Assembly: GCA_030490835.1 (NCBI GenBank)
Contig: CM059973.1
Span: 88,309,641 to 88,373,640, forward strand
DNA: 64,000 nt
Direction: 5' to 3'
Source of the DNA: Annona cherimola
Taxonomy: Eukaryota > Streptophyta > Magnoliopsida > Magnoliales > Annonaceae
Part shown: piece after piece, positions 48,535-59,149 of the stretch
Layout of the letters: every line of letters begins with the position of its first letter
Position numbering within the stretch: the stretch's first letter is position 1
Notes under the pieces: model-generated
The model's database searches: none
What the model was told of the DNA's origin: nothing
What the model saw: the letters and a program-made list of their open reading frames with translations, nothing else
Program-made: the position numbers and the translations under genes

Positions 48535-48830
48535 ACACATTAAATACTCAATTTTTTTTAAGTTTTTTATATAACTGTTAATCTAAGTGTATTTAATATA
48601 TCTATCCATTTTTATTATTTTTGGAGATTTTAGATTGTCTTTTTGGTTTTTTAAAAAATTAGAGTTATTTTAGTAATTTTCAATTACTAAAAATGTCACT
48701 GATTTTTTAAAATTCAAAAAATCTAAAAATGGTAAAATTTGGTACACATGTTACATACACTTAGAGTAATAGTTTTATAAAAAAAATTTAAAAAATTTAA
48801 AAATAAGAATAGACTCGAGTACAGCGAAGC
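48535..48830. repeat. Foldback family B copy B8
   Basis: Palindromic halves with gtgtatttaatatatctatc and atttttattatttttggaga pair with the right half around aaaaatggtaaaatttggta. The outer arms are poorly preserved. An (AT)n tract follows at 48867-48885. Confidence 0.6.
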
Positions 48831-49740
48831 TAAGTAGACCCACGTGCATTTAATAATATCCGGTTTATATATATATATATATATTTTCTCTATATTTCAA
48901 ACAAAAGTATCATGAGCTAATTTATTATATTAAATACAATAAATAATATTAAATACAATAAATAAATTAAATTTTGTGACAACCATCTTACTTTTTCTAT
49001 TTTTTGAAAGGAAGTGTGTGTATATAGTCAATGTATAATGGATTTCAAAGATAATTGGGTGGGTTTCCTCACCGTACTAGATGACTGTCGTTGCCTCTCA
49101 TTGCATGATCCGTGACAGTGTGAGCACACCTATTGCCTATTCTCAAGACATGTAAATATCTAACCAACATAAAATTTTGTTGCTTTGGAGGCGATTTTAC
49201 TAATTAGAGTGCCGATCATAGTAGAAGTGAAAATAGTAATAGGTTGACCCGTGACTCACCCCATTCCTCTCCTATTTTACAGAGAGTCAGGCGAGAATTT
49301 TGATCCCGTGGGATTGGATGAGTTAGAACTTTAAACTTGTGTTTTAATTTTAAATGACGGGGTGGGTTGACTATGTTTCAATCCACTTCAACTAGTAATA
49401 TGTAAATCATTTTTATAAATTATATAATTTACTTATGTGAATATTGTTTCGTTGGATAAATATATTTAACTTTATAACTTATTAATATGAATATAATTCA
49501 TGTTGATACACGTTTAACTTTATAACTTATTCATTTTGATAAATGTTTATTTTTTAATTGCGTATATGTTGTTCAAGTTATCCTATTTACATATTTATTA
49601 ATGAAATAAAATATATTATCTATATTGTTTATACATTACAAGAATGAATATTATTATTTTGTAATTCAACAATTCTAATTGCAATTTAAAATTTACATAA
49701 ATGTCTTTGTTTTTAAAAGTTGATACAAATATTTAAAGAG
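48831..49740. other. AT-rich spacer with a possible hAT remnant
   Basis: gtaataggttgacccgtgac and ggggtgggttgac at 49228-49371 resemble hAT subterminal blocks, as does ttttcaacccgacccat near 50280. No ends or target duplication could be assigned. Confidence 0.35.
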
Positions 49741-50125
49741 TAATATTTCAATGCACTCTAATGCATTGAAATTTCAATACATCGAGTGCAAAACTCCATT
49801 TTTTAAAAATATTTTTTAAATTTTCTATACAATTGTTAATCTAACTCATGTGTTGAGTTTTATCATTTTTGGAAATATATAAATATATGTTTAAAATTTT
49901 TAAGAATAGGGGTATTTTAGTCATTTAAGAATGACTAAAAACGACCTTTTTAAAAAAATAAAAAATATATATACACATCTCCAAAAATAACAAAATTTGG
50001 TTTATAGATTAAATTCATTTAGATTAATAGTTTTACAAAAAGATTTTAAAAAATGTCTTAAAAAAATAGGATTTTGCATCTTGATGTATTGAAATTTCTA
50101 TGCATCAAAGTACATTAAAACATTA
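49741..50125. repeat. Foldback family B copy B9, longest arms
   Basis: The inner core is the usual palindrome (ggggtattttagtcattt centre). The outer arms are inverted for about 58 bp: tgcattgaaatttcaataca and tcgagtgcaaaactcc on the left, matched by the complement of ggattttgcatcttgatg, tattgaaatttctatgca and tcaaagtacattaaaac on the right. Confidence 0.75.
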
Positions 50126-50551
50126 ATCATATTTATCGAGGTTAAATTGTAAATGAAATTATTAAAGAAATTTTATTAATTTTACTTGCTAAATAGTAAA
50201 ATATTAAATCATTTAACCTTTAAATTTATCCTAGATATGAGTTTGTATTTATATATATATATTTACATTTTAATCCGCCTTTTCAACCCGACCCATTGTC
50301 CCGAAACCAATACGAAGTTCACTACGAGATGTGTCAGACCAACCTTGTCCCAACTTGATAGAAAAAGTAATATAAAAAAAAAATTAAATATAGGATCAGC
50401 AGTAGGCATATCTTAACCCACTCCCATTTTCACCCTAAGCCCATAGTAGACAAAATGGAACGCTCATCATTTAAAAGACACACCCGAACCAGAGAGTCAC
50501 TTCTAGCTCCAAATTGGGACTCTCATTTTTATTGCCTTTTTTTCCCTCTTA

Positions 50552-50822
50552 GGGTGCGTTTGGTAAGGAATAAAACTTTTGATGAAAAATTTTAGAGAGT
50601 AAAAGTTGTCAAATGATGTGATATGATAAGGGTAATGATGAATAGTAAAGAAGATAAAATTAAAATAGATAAATTAGTTGTATGGATAGTCGTGTAGAAA
50701 TGATTGAAAAGTAGGGTAGTTGTATAGGAAAATGTGAAAAAATGATTGAAAAATATGATAGTTGTAGAGAGTGAAAAGTTTTAGATTGACTTGACATTTT
50801 TTGTCACTTGCCAAACACACCC
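50552..50822. repeat. Tourist-like MITE family A (A13), perfect TTA duplication
   Basis: GGGTGCGTTTGGTAAGG and the inverted cttgccaaacacaccc form the ends. TTA flanks both sides (50549-50551 and 50823-50825). The copy is 271 bp and well preserved. Confidence 0.85.
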
Positions 50823-51094
50823 TTAAGCGTTGCCATGGGTTCCATTTGGATGACGTACTGTGGTCGTTCCCCTTTTCAGCCTTGCACAGCCATGAATTGC
50901 CCATTTGAGTGCCTTAAGATCGCCCCAAATCCTATACTTAGGCCATTTGGGTGCCTTCTTCCGTGCGTTTTGATCTTGTAGCTACTTATCCATGGTCATT
51001 CGATTTTGCATTAATCATTTTACTTTTTCTATTATTTTTTTTCGTTTTAATTTGTTACCATTTTATAAAATTGGCTAATGTATTTTATTTTTAA

Positions 51095-51340
51095 GGCATG
51101 TTTGGCTATAAAAAAACTATTTATTCTTTATAATTATTTTATTTTTAAATCATTTTTATACTTTCCTATACAATTATCCTTTTTAATGATTTATACATAA
51201 TTTCCCATGCAACTTACTTATTCATTTTAACTTTATTTTCTTTATTCTTTATAATTCCCATCATATCATTTTCTACATTTTAAAAATTTTTACAAAAAAT
51301 TTTTTTCATCTAAAAGTTTTATCGTTTCCCAAATATGTCC
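51095..51340. repeat. Tourist-like MITE family A (A14)
   Basis: It starts ggcatgtttggctata and ends tttcccaaatatgtcc. Between these are aatcatttttatactttcct and ttcattttaactttattttc. Confidence 0.7.
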
Positions 51341-51359
51341 TCATTTTCTTTGTTTTCAT

Positions 51360-51613
51360 GGCGTGTTTGGCAATTTTAAAACATCTGTAAATCTAGAACT
51401 TTTTACTTTCTATAATTATATTTTTTTAAATATTTATTTACATTTTCCTATACAACTATCGTACTTTTTAATCACTCTTCACAACCATCCATACAACTAC
51501 CTTATTTATTTTAACTTTATCTCTTTATTTCTTATCATCACCTATGTTCACTTTTTCCATTTCAAGAAGGACCACACCTAAAATAATTTTTTTCAAAAGT
51601 ACCAAACATATGT
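51360..51613. repeat. Tourist-like MITE family A (A15)
   Basis: It starts ggcgtgtttggcaatttt and ends agtaccaaacatatg. It lies 20 bp after the preceding copy. Confidence 0.65.
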
Positions 51614-52281
51614 TAGGAATTTGTAAAATAAGGTGTTACTCACACTATTAGATATCTGTTACATGAGGTGTTAACTCTTGATGAGGGAGTGTTTGGATAA
51701 AAAAAAAAATTTCAAATCAAAACTTTTAAATTTAAATTTTTTTACTTTTCATAACTACCATATTTTTAATTATTTATATACATTTTTCTATATAAATACT
51801 CTACTTTTTCAGTCATTTTTATACAATTACTCATACAACTAATCTATATATTTTAAGTTTATTGTTTTTACTCCTCATCATTATTCTTATTATATCACCT
51901 CATTTTATACAATTTTAAAAATTTTTACGTCAAAAATTTTTAATCCAAAATTTTTATCACTTTCCTAACATGCCCGAAATGATGAATATGCCCAAGCCTT
52001 AATTATGATTCATAGCTAAAAATTCATAACCTAATAAAATTTTAGTACTTTTATAGTTATAGAATTATATATTATCTGAATATAAATTTTTACTTTAATT
52101 AAACTATCTCAAGTTATACTAAAGCTTAAACATAATCGTCATTTTATAAAAAAGAAAACAACTCAACGAAGGTATAAATAAATTTTTAAACAAAATCTGT
52201 TAGCATATTTAAAATTTGTAGTAGTTTATGAGTATAAATAAAATTAAGAGTAAAATTTGTGGGTATATATAGAATTTGCCC
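51614..52281. mobile_element. Second long-TIR foldback element, interrupted by a MITE
   Basis: It is related to 30569-31344. Before the MITE, gatatctgttacatgagg and tgttaactcttgatga correspond to that element's left half. After the MITE, atgaatatgcccaagcctta continues the same half. The right arm ends with gtaaaatttgtgggtatata and gaatttgccc. The outer left arm is lost next to another MITE. Confidence 0.65.
51684..51975. repeat. Tourist-like MITE family A (A16), nested in a foldback
   Basis: It starts gggagtgtttggataaaa and ends tttcctaacatgccc. It splits the foldback at 51614-52281 inside its left half. Confidence 0.75.
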
Positions 52282-53337
52282 TTTATTCTATTAATTTTAT
52301 TTCGCATTCTGCTAGTACAAGTTCCACTTTTATATTACTTTATCCCTTTTGAAAATTGCTTCTTGTGGTAAAATTCATTCCTTTCATTTTATTTAATATT
52401 ACTTACATTATTGTCGAAATCTATTATTTTTCTAATATTATTTTACATGAATAATTTTATGATATGACATTATATTTTAATATATAAAAAGTAATATATG
52501 AAAATAGATCTAAACATTTTTATAGTTTACACAAGAACATATATTTTAAAGTAAGTATAGCTCATTCACATCTATTATTTGAATGAAATTCCTATTACTA
52601 AACAAATATTGCTAAATTAATACTCTTCACAACTTGGATGGAAAAAAAGGATGAAATGAGGATGCGTAGGATGGATCGGGCTGGCTTATTTGGAACTCTT
52701 TTTCTATATATCCCTTTTCATTTTTAATATCTTGATAGTTGATGGAAAATCAATTTTATCTATTGTATTTAGTATCATTTATATTACCATGGAAACACTT
52801 TTATTTGTCTAGTATCATTATATATGAGTCTTATTTATAAACATATAAAATTAACATAATAAAATAATTTAATACTAGAATATAAATTTATAGTAGTATT
52901 TTCAACATCTAAACTATCTGAAATATGATCATCACTATCTTGATAAATAATTTTATAAAGTATTATTATATTATAATACGTGTGTGAATGAATCCAAATA
53001 TTTTTTTATAATTTACACATGAATATATATAATTTTAGGCAAATGTAACCAATGTGCATACTTGATTTAGACGAAACTTAGTTTCCTAACGAAACAAGTG
53101 ACGTCAAATATAATGAATGAATTAAAATTTGCATTAATCATTAACATCTTGAAAATTGAGATGATTATATGGAATTGTTACATAGTAGTGGAGCCTAGGA
53201 CAAAAAAAATGTGTTGTTATATGTTGAGAACAAGAAAAAGATGTATTAAGATTGAAAAGAGTAGTATTAAAAATAAAAAAGTAACATGTTATTTTCTTGA
53301 TAATAGTAAAAGTGTTTTTTGGAAACTTATGATATAT
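52282..53337. other. AT-rich spacer, nothing recognised
   Basis: Only chance-like frames are seen, such as 53098-53379, which is Lys/Ile/Asn-rich without a domain. Confidence 0.4.
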
Positions 53338-53670
53338 GTGGGAAGTGATAAAATTTTCGATAAAAAAATTTTGATGTAAATTTTTTTTAAAATAAAAGAA
53401 AATAATGTAATATTATAGGAATATAATGAGGAATTAAGAGAATAAGAAAATATTTTGGATTATGAAATGGGAAAAATCATAGGGTAGAATGGGGTTCACG
53501 CCTGGAGCACCTATTCAAAATATGCCTAACCATCATCTCATTTTATTAATCTCAAAAATCTCCTAAAGTTAAAATAAAATGTGTATGTGGTTGTATAGAA
53601 ATAATTAAAAAGTAAAATATTTGTATATTACGAGAATAAAAAGAAATTTGGTTTAACAAACACTCATTTC
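53338..53670. repeat. Tourist-like MITE family A (A18), degraded and interrupted
   Basis: The left part gtgggaagtgataaaatttt and the right part gttaaaataaaatgtgtatg, ggttgtatagaaataattaa belong to the family. About 110 bp of unrelated sequence (around 53460-53570) lies between them. Confidence 0.5.
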
Positions 53671-53679
53671 ACTCACTAA

Positions 53680-53970
53680 GGGTGTGTTTGTTTAGAGCCA
53701 AAATATGTCAACTAAAACTTTTCAACTCAAAACTTTTCACCCTCCATAACTACTATATTTTTTAATTATTTTTTAACATTTTTCTATACAAACTACCCTA
53801 CTTTTCAATCATTTTTACACAACTACCCATACAACTAACCTATCTATTTTAACTTTATTTTCTTTACTTCTTATCATTACCCCTATTATATCACATAATT
53901 TTCGATCAATTTGACAACTTCTACTCCCAAAACTTTTCATCAAAAGTTTTACTTCCAACTAAACACGCGC
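53680..53970. repeat. Tourist-like MITE family A (A17)
   Basis: GGGTGTGTTTGTTTAGAGCC and the inverted ccaactaaacacgcgc form the ends, with TAA on both sides (53677-53679 and 53971-53973). It closely matches the copy at 30843. Confidence 0.85.
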
Positions 53971-54243
53971 TAAAATTTTAAATTCATCCTTGTATTATTC
54001 GAGATGTGAACGTTCTTTTCCCCTGCCATGGAAGCATTCATTTCACTCACTCACCAATTACCATTCACTCACTTTTGAAAATTTTTTTCCTTTGCTAATT
54101 TTTTCTGAACGTGGAACAAGTGCGTGGGCGCTCCTCATCCCCGCAGATGCTGTCGGTGGGGTGGCGGAGGGGAATCAAATCATATATATGTACGACTTCC
54201 ACCGTACGCCGCAGCACTGAGAAAAACAGCCTAGAATCAGCTC

Positions 54244-54281
54244 ATGTCGGTGTTTCTACTCGGCAACAGATCAGCAAAAAG
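54244..54281 (+). other. Candidate first exon of the apyrase gene
   Basis: An ATG at 54244 opens MSVFLLGNRSAK and reaches a strong donor, aaaaag|gtacgg, at 54281/54282. Spliced to the acceptor at 57018/57019 (tttccag|t), it stays in frame with the apyrase and adds 19 residues before its next ATG. It could equally be part of a spliced 5' leader. Confidence 0.5.
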
Positions 54282-54761
54282 GTACGGCGATTCACATCAA
54301 TTTTCTGATCTTTTTTCTCCTCTGCATCTCCTCAACTCTATGGATTTCACATGCTTTGGATGGAAATGCTTTACTAAAACCAAGCTACTGTCAAAGACTG
54401 CGTTTTTAATCCAGTTTTCCTTTTCCTTTGTTTTGTTTTCAATTCGGAGATTTGATGGTGGTTGTTTCTAGGTGTAGAAATTAGAATCTGCTAGTGTTCT
54501 GAAGATGATCCTACTAGCTAGGTATTTTTGAAGTCCATAGAGGCAGAGGTCGAGAAGTCTCTGTTCGTCCATTGTCTGTGTTTTCCTTGTTAGGGCCTGG
54601 CTCCATCTTATTCAAATTTCAAGTTTATCTGGCGCTCCAAAGTTATGTTGTTGAATTGGGGGTCTTAGCCAGCGTTTCACTCCGAGCCATTAATGCATCT
54701 CATCTAATGCTATTTTTGACGAATCCTCTTTTGCTCAGCATCTTTTCGTGGAAAGTCCAAA

Positions 54762-55030
54762 TTGTTTGGGAAGTGAAACTTTTCGACGAAATTTTTTTGC
54801 TGTAAAAGATGTTAAATTGATAGAAAATTTTGTGATATGATAGAGGTAATGATGAAGTGTAAAGAGAATAAAGTTGAAATAGATAAATTAGTTATATGAG
54901 TAATTGTGTGGAAATGACTGAAAAGTACAGTAGTTTGTAGAGGAAAATGTGAAGAAATAATTAAAAATTATAGTAGTATGGAGAGTGAAAATTTTTAGTT
55001 GAAAAGTTTTATGCCCAACTAAACACACCC
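54762..55030. repeat. Tourist-like MITE family A (A19), in the apyrase first intron
   Basis: It starts tgtttgggaagtgaaact and ends cccaactaaacacaccc, followed by TTA. The left terminal repeat has decayed. Confidence 0.7.
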
Positions 55031-57018
55031 TTACTGTTCAGCATTGAGACATCTGCAAAAATTAGATGTGGGTGTTTGGGAGCTACCAGGCACAAAATGC
55101 TGCTGCCTGTGTGGAGTCTTGGAGATTGGCGTGACCGTCATTGATCATTGTCGTTTGGGTTCCAGCAGTAGTTTCATTAAGTTTGGAAGATGGATGATCA
55201 AATGGAATGGTGTTCCTAGGTAAGGATCTAGGGTGGGTCATGATAATTTGTATGATAATGCCCTGTGTTGAGCTCTAGATTATCATATATTGGATGGATG
55301 AGAGGTCAAAGAAGACAACAAGGCACAGACCATCCAGTGAGACACATAGCAAAATGACTTATCAATTGTTTGTGGAAGCTAGGTAGGTATAAGAATAGAA
55401 GTGTGTTAGGTATGGGGCTGGCACAGGTATACAGGCACTTGTCATTGGATGACTATGGTTCCAAGGTTAAACAATCATGAAGGTTGTAATCTGCTTTACT
55501 AAGGTGTGAGTTCTGAGTAAGGTTTAAATATGTGCATGATTCAGGCAAATACTAAAGCCAAGAAAGCCCTACAGTCTATTTTCTGATGGAGCATGATCAA
55601 AATATCTGATGGCTCAAATTTTCTTTGAAGTTTTTGAGAATCATTGTTTCCAATCCTGTTGGATTGGTTCTGAACATTTGTGGCCTTGTGGATCCAATGG
55701 AGGTTGCGATGTATTTTCCACTTAAATTGATCTCTACTAGTAAACTGTCTCTTGTAAATTGACATATTACTAGGAAGTAGGAACAGACGTGGCACAAAGA
55801 AATTGATCTAGAAAATGTCGCATATGGTGAATTGGTGATGGTTGGTAATTTGGCATGTAAGGGATAATACATGTTGATTTGTCTCTGAGAACTGACCTTC
55901 TCACAGATGACATGCCTTAAATTTAGGATTCATCTTTTAATACTCTTATTTTTTTCTAGAGCAGGAAAAGGATGTCTAAGTTTACTTTGTTATCATGGAT
56001 TCTTAGAGAAGTCTTAATTCCCCCATTAGTGGAAATGACATTTGTAAGTTGATAAAAAGTTATTAACTTTAAGTTCTTTATTTCTCATTGATCTCGACTG
56101 GTTTTGTAATTTGTTGATGAAGGTGTGTCCTTTCTTTGTTTCTCTTTGCTACAATGACAATCACATCTTTACAGATATGGTGTTAGATAAACAAATTGAT
56201 TTACCGGATACAAGGGACAAGGAACTCAGGCACTGTTATGCCTCTTATATCATATTAACCAGCTAACAGATAGGAAGAAATAGATTTTATTAGTAGAAGG
56301 TTTGGTGCATTTTGACTGCTTTGGATATATTTTGTCCCTATTGGGAGGCAGGATTTTTTTTTCTTCTCATTTTGTTTGAGCAAGTGACCGTGTTTTTGTT
56401 AGCATCTTATTCCAAGTGGATTTTATTTCCCGAAAGATCTGTCAATTTCCTTATCCATTGAATTCATCTTGTGAAGCCTTTTTTTCACTGTACTGTTTCT
56501 TCATTTTGTTGACAATCAAATGACTTCTTGGATGTGGAATGCCTTTCAATATCTTCATCCAATTGAACCTGTTATATGTTATGCTTTTCTCTGTCGTGCT
56601 GTTTAATATTACTGGTTCTTGATCTTGTATACAAAAGGGTCATTAGTGACTGCACACCACTTTTTTTTTTTTTTTTTTTTCCCTCTCTCACTTTGTTCCT
56701 CTGGAAATAGCCCCTTGAATTGGTGGTGTATGTTGTCTGATGCAGAGCCATGATGCAAATTGACTTATCTTTTTCACCAGTAAGCCGATATTTTAGATCT
56801 TGTCCTTGATGGTGAAAGATATGAGACAAAAATTCATGATCTGAAGCTCATACTTCTTTTCCAGAATTCTTCTACATCATACAATTGCAGACTGATTTTT
56901 CTATGAGATATGGCAGTATTCCTCTTAAGGAATGGGATGCTTGTAACGAGGTAGAAGTGTGCTAGCTTCTGAAATTTGTTCGAGTCTTTGGTCAGTGCAC
57001 AGGAACAGAAATTTCCAG
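55031..57018 (+). other. Rest of the inferred apyrase first intron
   Basis: No repeat family or open frame of note is seen. A poly-T run lies at about 56662-56680. The intron is proposed to span 54282-57018. Confidence 0.45.
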
Positions 57019-57037
57019 TAATATTTGGTTGCCTTCA

Positions 57038-59149
57038 ATGGGTACCTGGCATAATATTCAGAAACTGAAAATAAGCATATATCTGCTAGGGTCTATACTG
57101 ATTGTGATTGCCGTCTATCATGTGTTGAGATCCGCAGGATCTGTAACAAAGTCATCATATTACACTGTGGTTTTAGACTGTGGAAGCACTGGTACCCGAG
57201 TGCATGTGTATGAATGGCTTGTGAAAAGCTCAGATGATGAAGACCTGCCCGTTATGCTTCATTCATTTCCAGATAACTCAATGAAGAGCCCTCTTGAGCA
57301 TGGTGCTTGCAAGTACCACTGCGTGCAAACAGAGCCTGGTTTAGATAAATTCCTGCACAACTCTTCAGGGATTACCTCTGCATTGGAGCCACTGCTTGTC
57401 TGGGCAGAGCATCAGGTTCCTTATGAAAGGCATGAGGAAACTCCAATCTTTCTCTTAGCCACTGCAGGATTGAGGAGGTTGCCCAAGAAGGATGCTGATT
57501 GGATATTGGACAATGCAGTAACTGTTTTGAAGAAACACCAGTTCGCGCACATAAAAAATTGGATAAGGATACTAACTGGTAAAGAAGAGGCTTATTACGG
57601 GTGGGTTGCTCTTAATTATAAGATGGGGAAGTTTGGAAATAATTCATCCGTACTAACTTTAGGGGTTCTTGATTTGGGGGGTTCTTCATTGCAGGTGGTT
57701 TTGGAAATAAGAACATCCCGAAAGAACCGGCATTTTCTTGAATCAGAAATAGGCTCACTAGGCCACCAGCTACTAGCATACTCTTTGCCAGCATTTGGTC
57801 TGAATGCGGCATTTGAAAGATCAGTCATCATTCTCAGTGATGAGCAGTTTCGCAGAAAGGATTTTGACGGCACATTTGAAATTAAACATCCTTGTCTATA
57901 TTCAGGATATGTTCAAAACTATACTTGCTATGGCTGTCATGTTTGGTCAAGTGCTACCAACTCCCTAAATATGAGTGTTCAACCTAGAAAATTTTATTTG
58001 GTTGGTGATCCAGATTGGGATAGATGTCGGGATCTTTCCAGGGCAACTGCAATAAACTCAAGTAGTTCTGATTGGTGGCAGCTATCTGTGGATATGGACT
58101 GTGAAGCACACTCTTCATCTAGGCGTGAGTTGTCTTATTCTCCTGTGCATTCTGCTAGAATTAGATTCCTCGTTCAAAGATCATGAAATGTCTTATACGT
58201 CTGGGACTCTGAGATGAAACTTTAGATATGCCTCAATTTTTCCAGGCCCCAGGATGTCACCTCTACATGTTTGTTGATCAAGAGAAACAATAGTGATTTG
58301 AGTCCTCAATACTCGACTGTGGTCCGTTGGTTTCTTCAACCCGACAGAAAATTTAAAGTTATAACTTACTTTTCTGCTGTTTTCCAACTGGTATATACTT
58401 GTCTATTCAGCCCAGCAAAGAATTTGAAGCCAAGGCTTTCTTTTCTGTTGTTTTCCAACTGGCATTGATTGGGCAATTTCTTTTGGTGCTAAATTACCTT
58501 TCACTGTCATTTCTTTCCCATTGGCATCACATGATTTATTGCCATGATTTTGAAACTTTATATTTTGATTTACGGTTTATCTCTTACAGGTGCCAATTCT
58601 CCCAATTCGATGCATACCCTTCCAATGCCTAGCATTCATGCCTTATCAGGATTTTTTGCTGTCTACAACATGCTTAATTTGAACGTTAAAACCAATACAA
58701 CAGAGCTTCTGCAAAGAGGCCAACAATTATGTTCAAGATCATGGGCTGAAATAAAGACCCGATATGGGACAAGGCATTTCATGGAGCAGTCATGTTTCCG
58801 AGTTCCATATTTATCTTCTCTCATTGAGGATGGTTTATGCCTGAATGATGCGGAGATAATTTTTGGCCCTGGGGATGTTTCTTGGACATTAGGTGCTGCA
58901 CTTGTTGAAGGCAATGCTTTCTGGTCAAGTAGAAAGCACCAATTTACTAGCAGTTTTGGTGTGACTTATTTTGGGATAGTCTATTCACCCACTTTCCTGA
59001 TTGGGCTGTTTTTATTTATTGTATTTGTCTTCTATTGTTGGAAAAGGAAGCGGAGCACTGTGACCTTGCTGGTGCCAACACAGAGCAAAAGAAGTCCTGG
59101 GGTGATATCATTGCCATCTTATATTTATCCCAAAAAACAGTTGAACTGA
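57038..59149 (+). CDS. Apyrase / nucleoside di- and triphosphatase, APY7-like (GDA1-CD39)
   Basis: Exons 57038-58124 and 58590-59149 join in frame (C|GT, Arg) to 548 residues, or 567 with the upstream exon at 54244. An N-terminal signal anchor (about 11-30) and a C-terminal membrane segment (about 495-512, TFLIGLFLFIVFVFYCW) bracket the catalytic region. Apyrase conserved regions are visible in order: VLDCGSTGTRVHVYEW (ACR1, about 43), ATAGLRRLP (ACR2, about 140), GKEEAYYGW with the catalytic Glu (ACR3, about 181) and LDLGGSSLQ (ACR4, about 211). Family members hydrolyse NTPs and NDPs in the lumen of Golgi/ER or outside the cell. The sequence is nearer to Arabidopsis APY7 than to APY1/2, but lacks APY7's long N-terminal region as modelled. 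An aataaa at 59270 is a likely polyadenylation signal. Confidence 0.92.

Noticed and set aside
53098..53379. 93-codon Lys/Ile-rich frame
   Set aside because: Its composition is that of random AT-rich DNA, and it runs into a MITE remnant.
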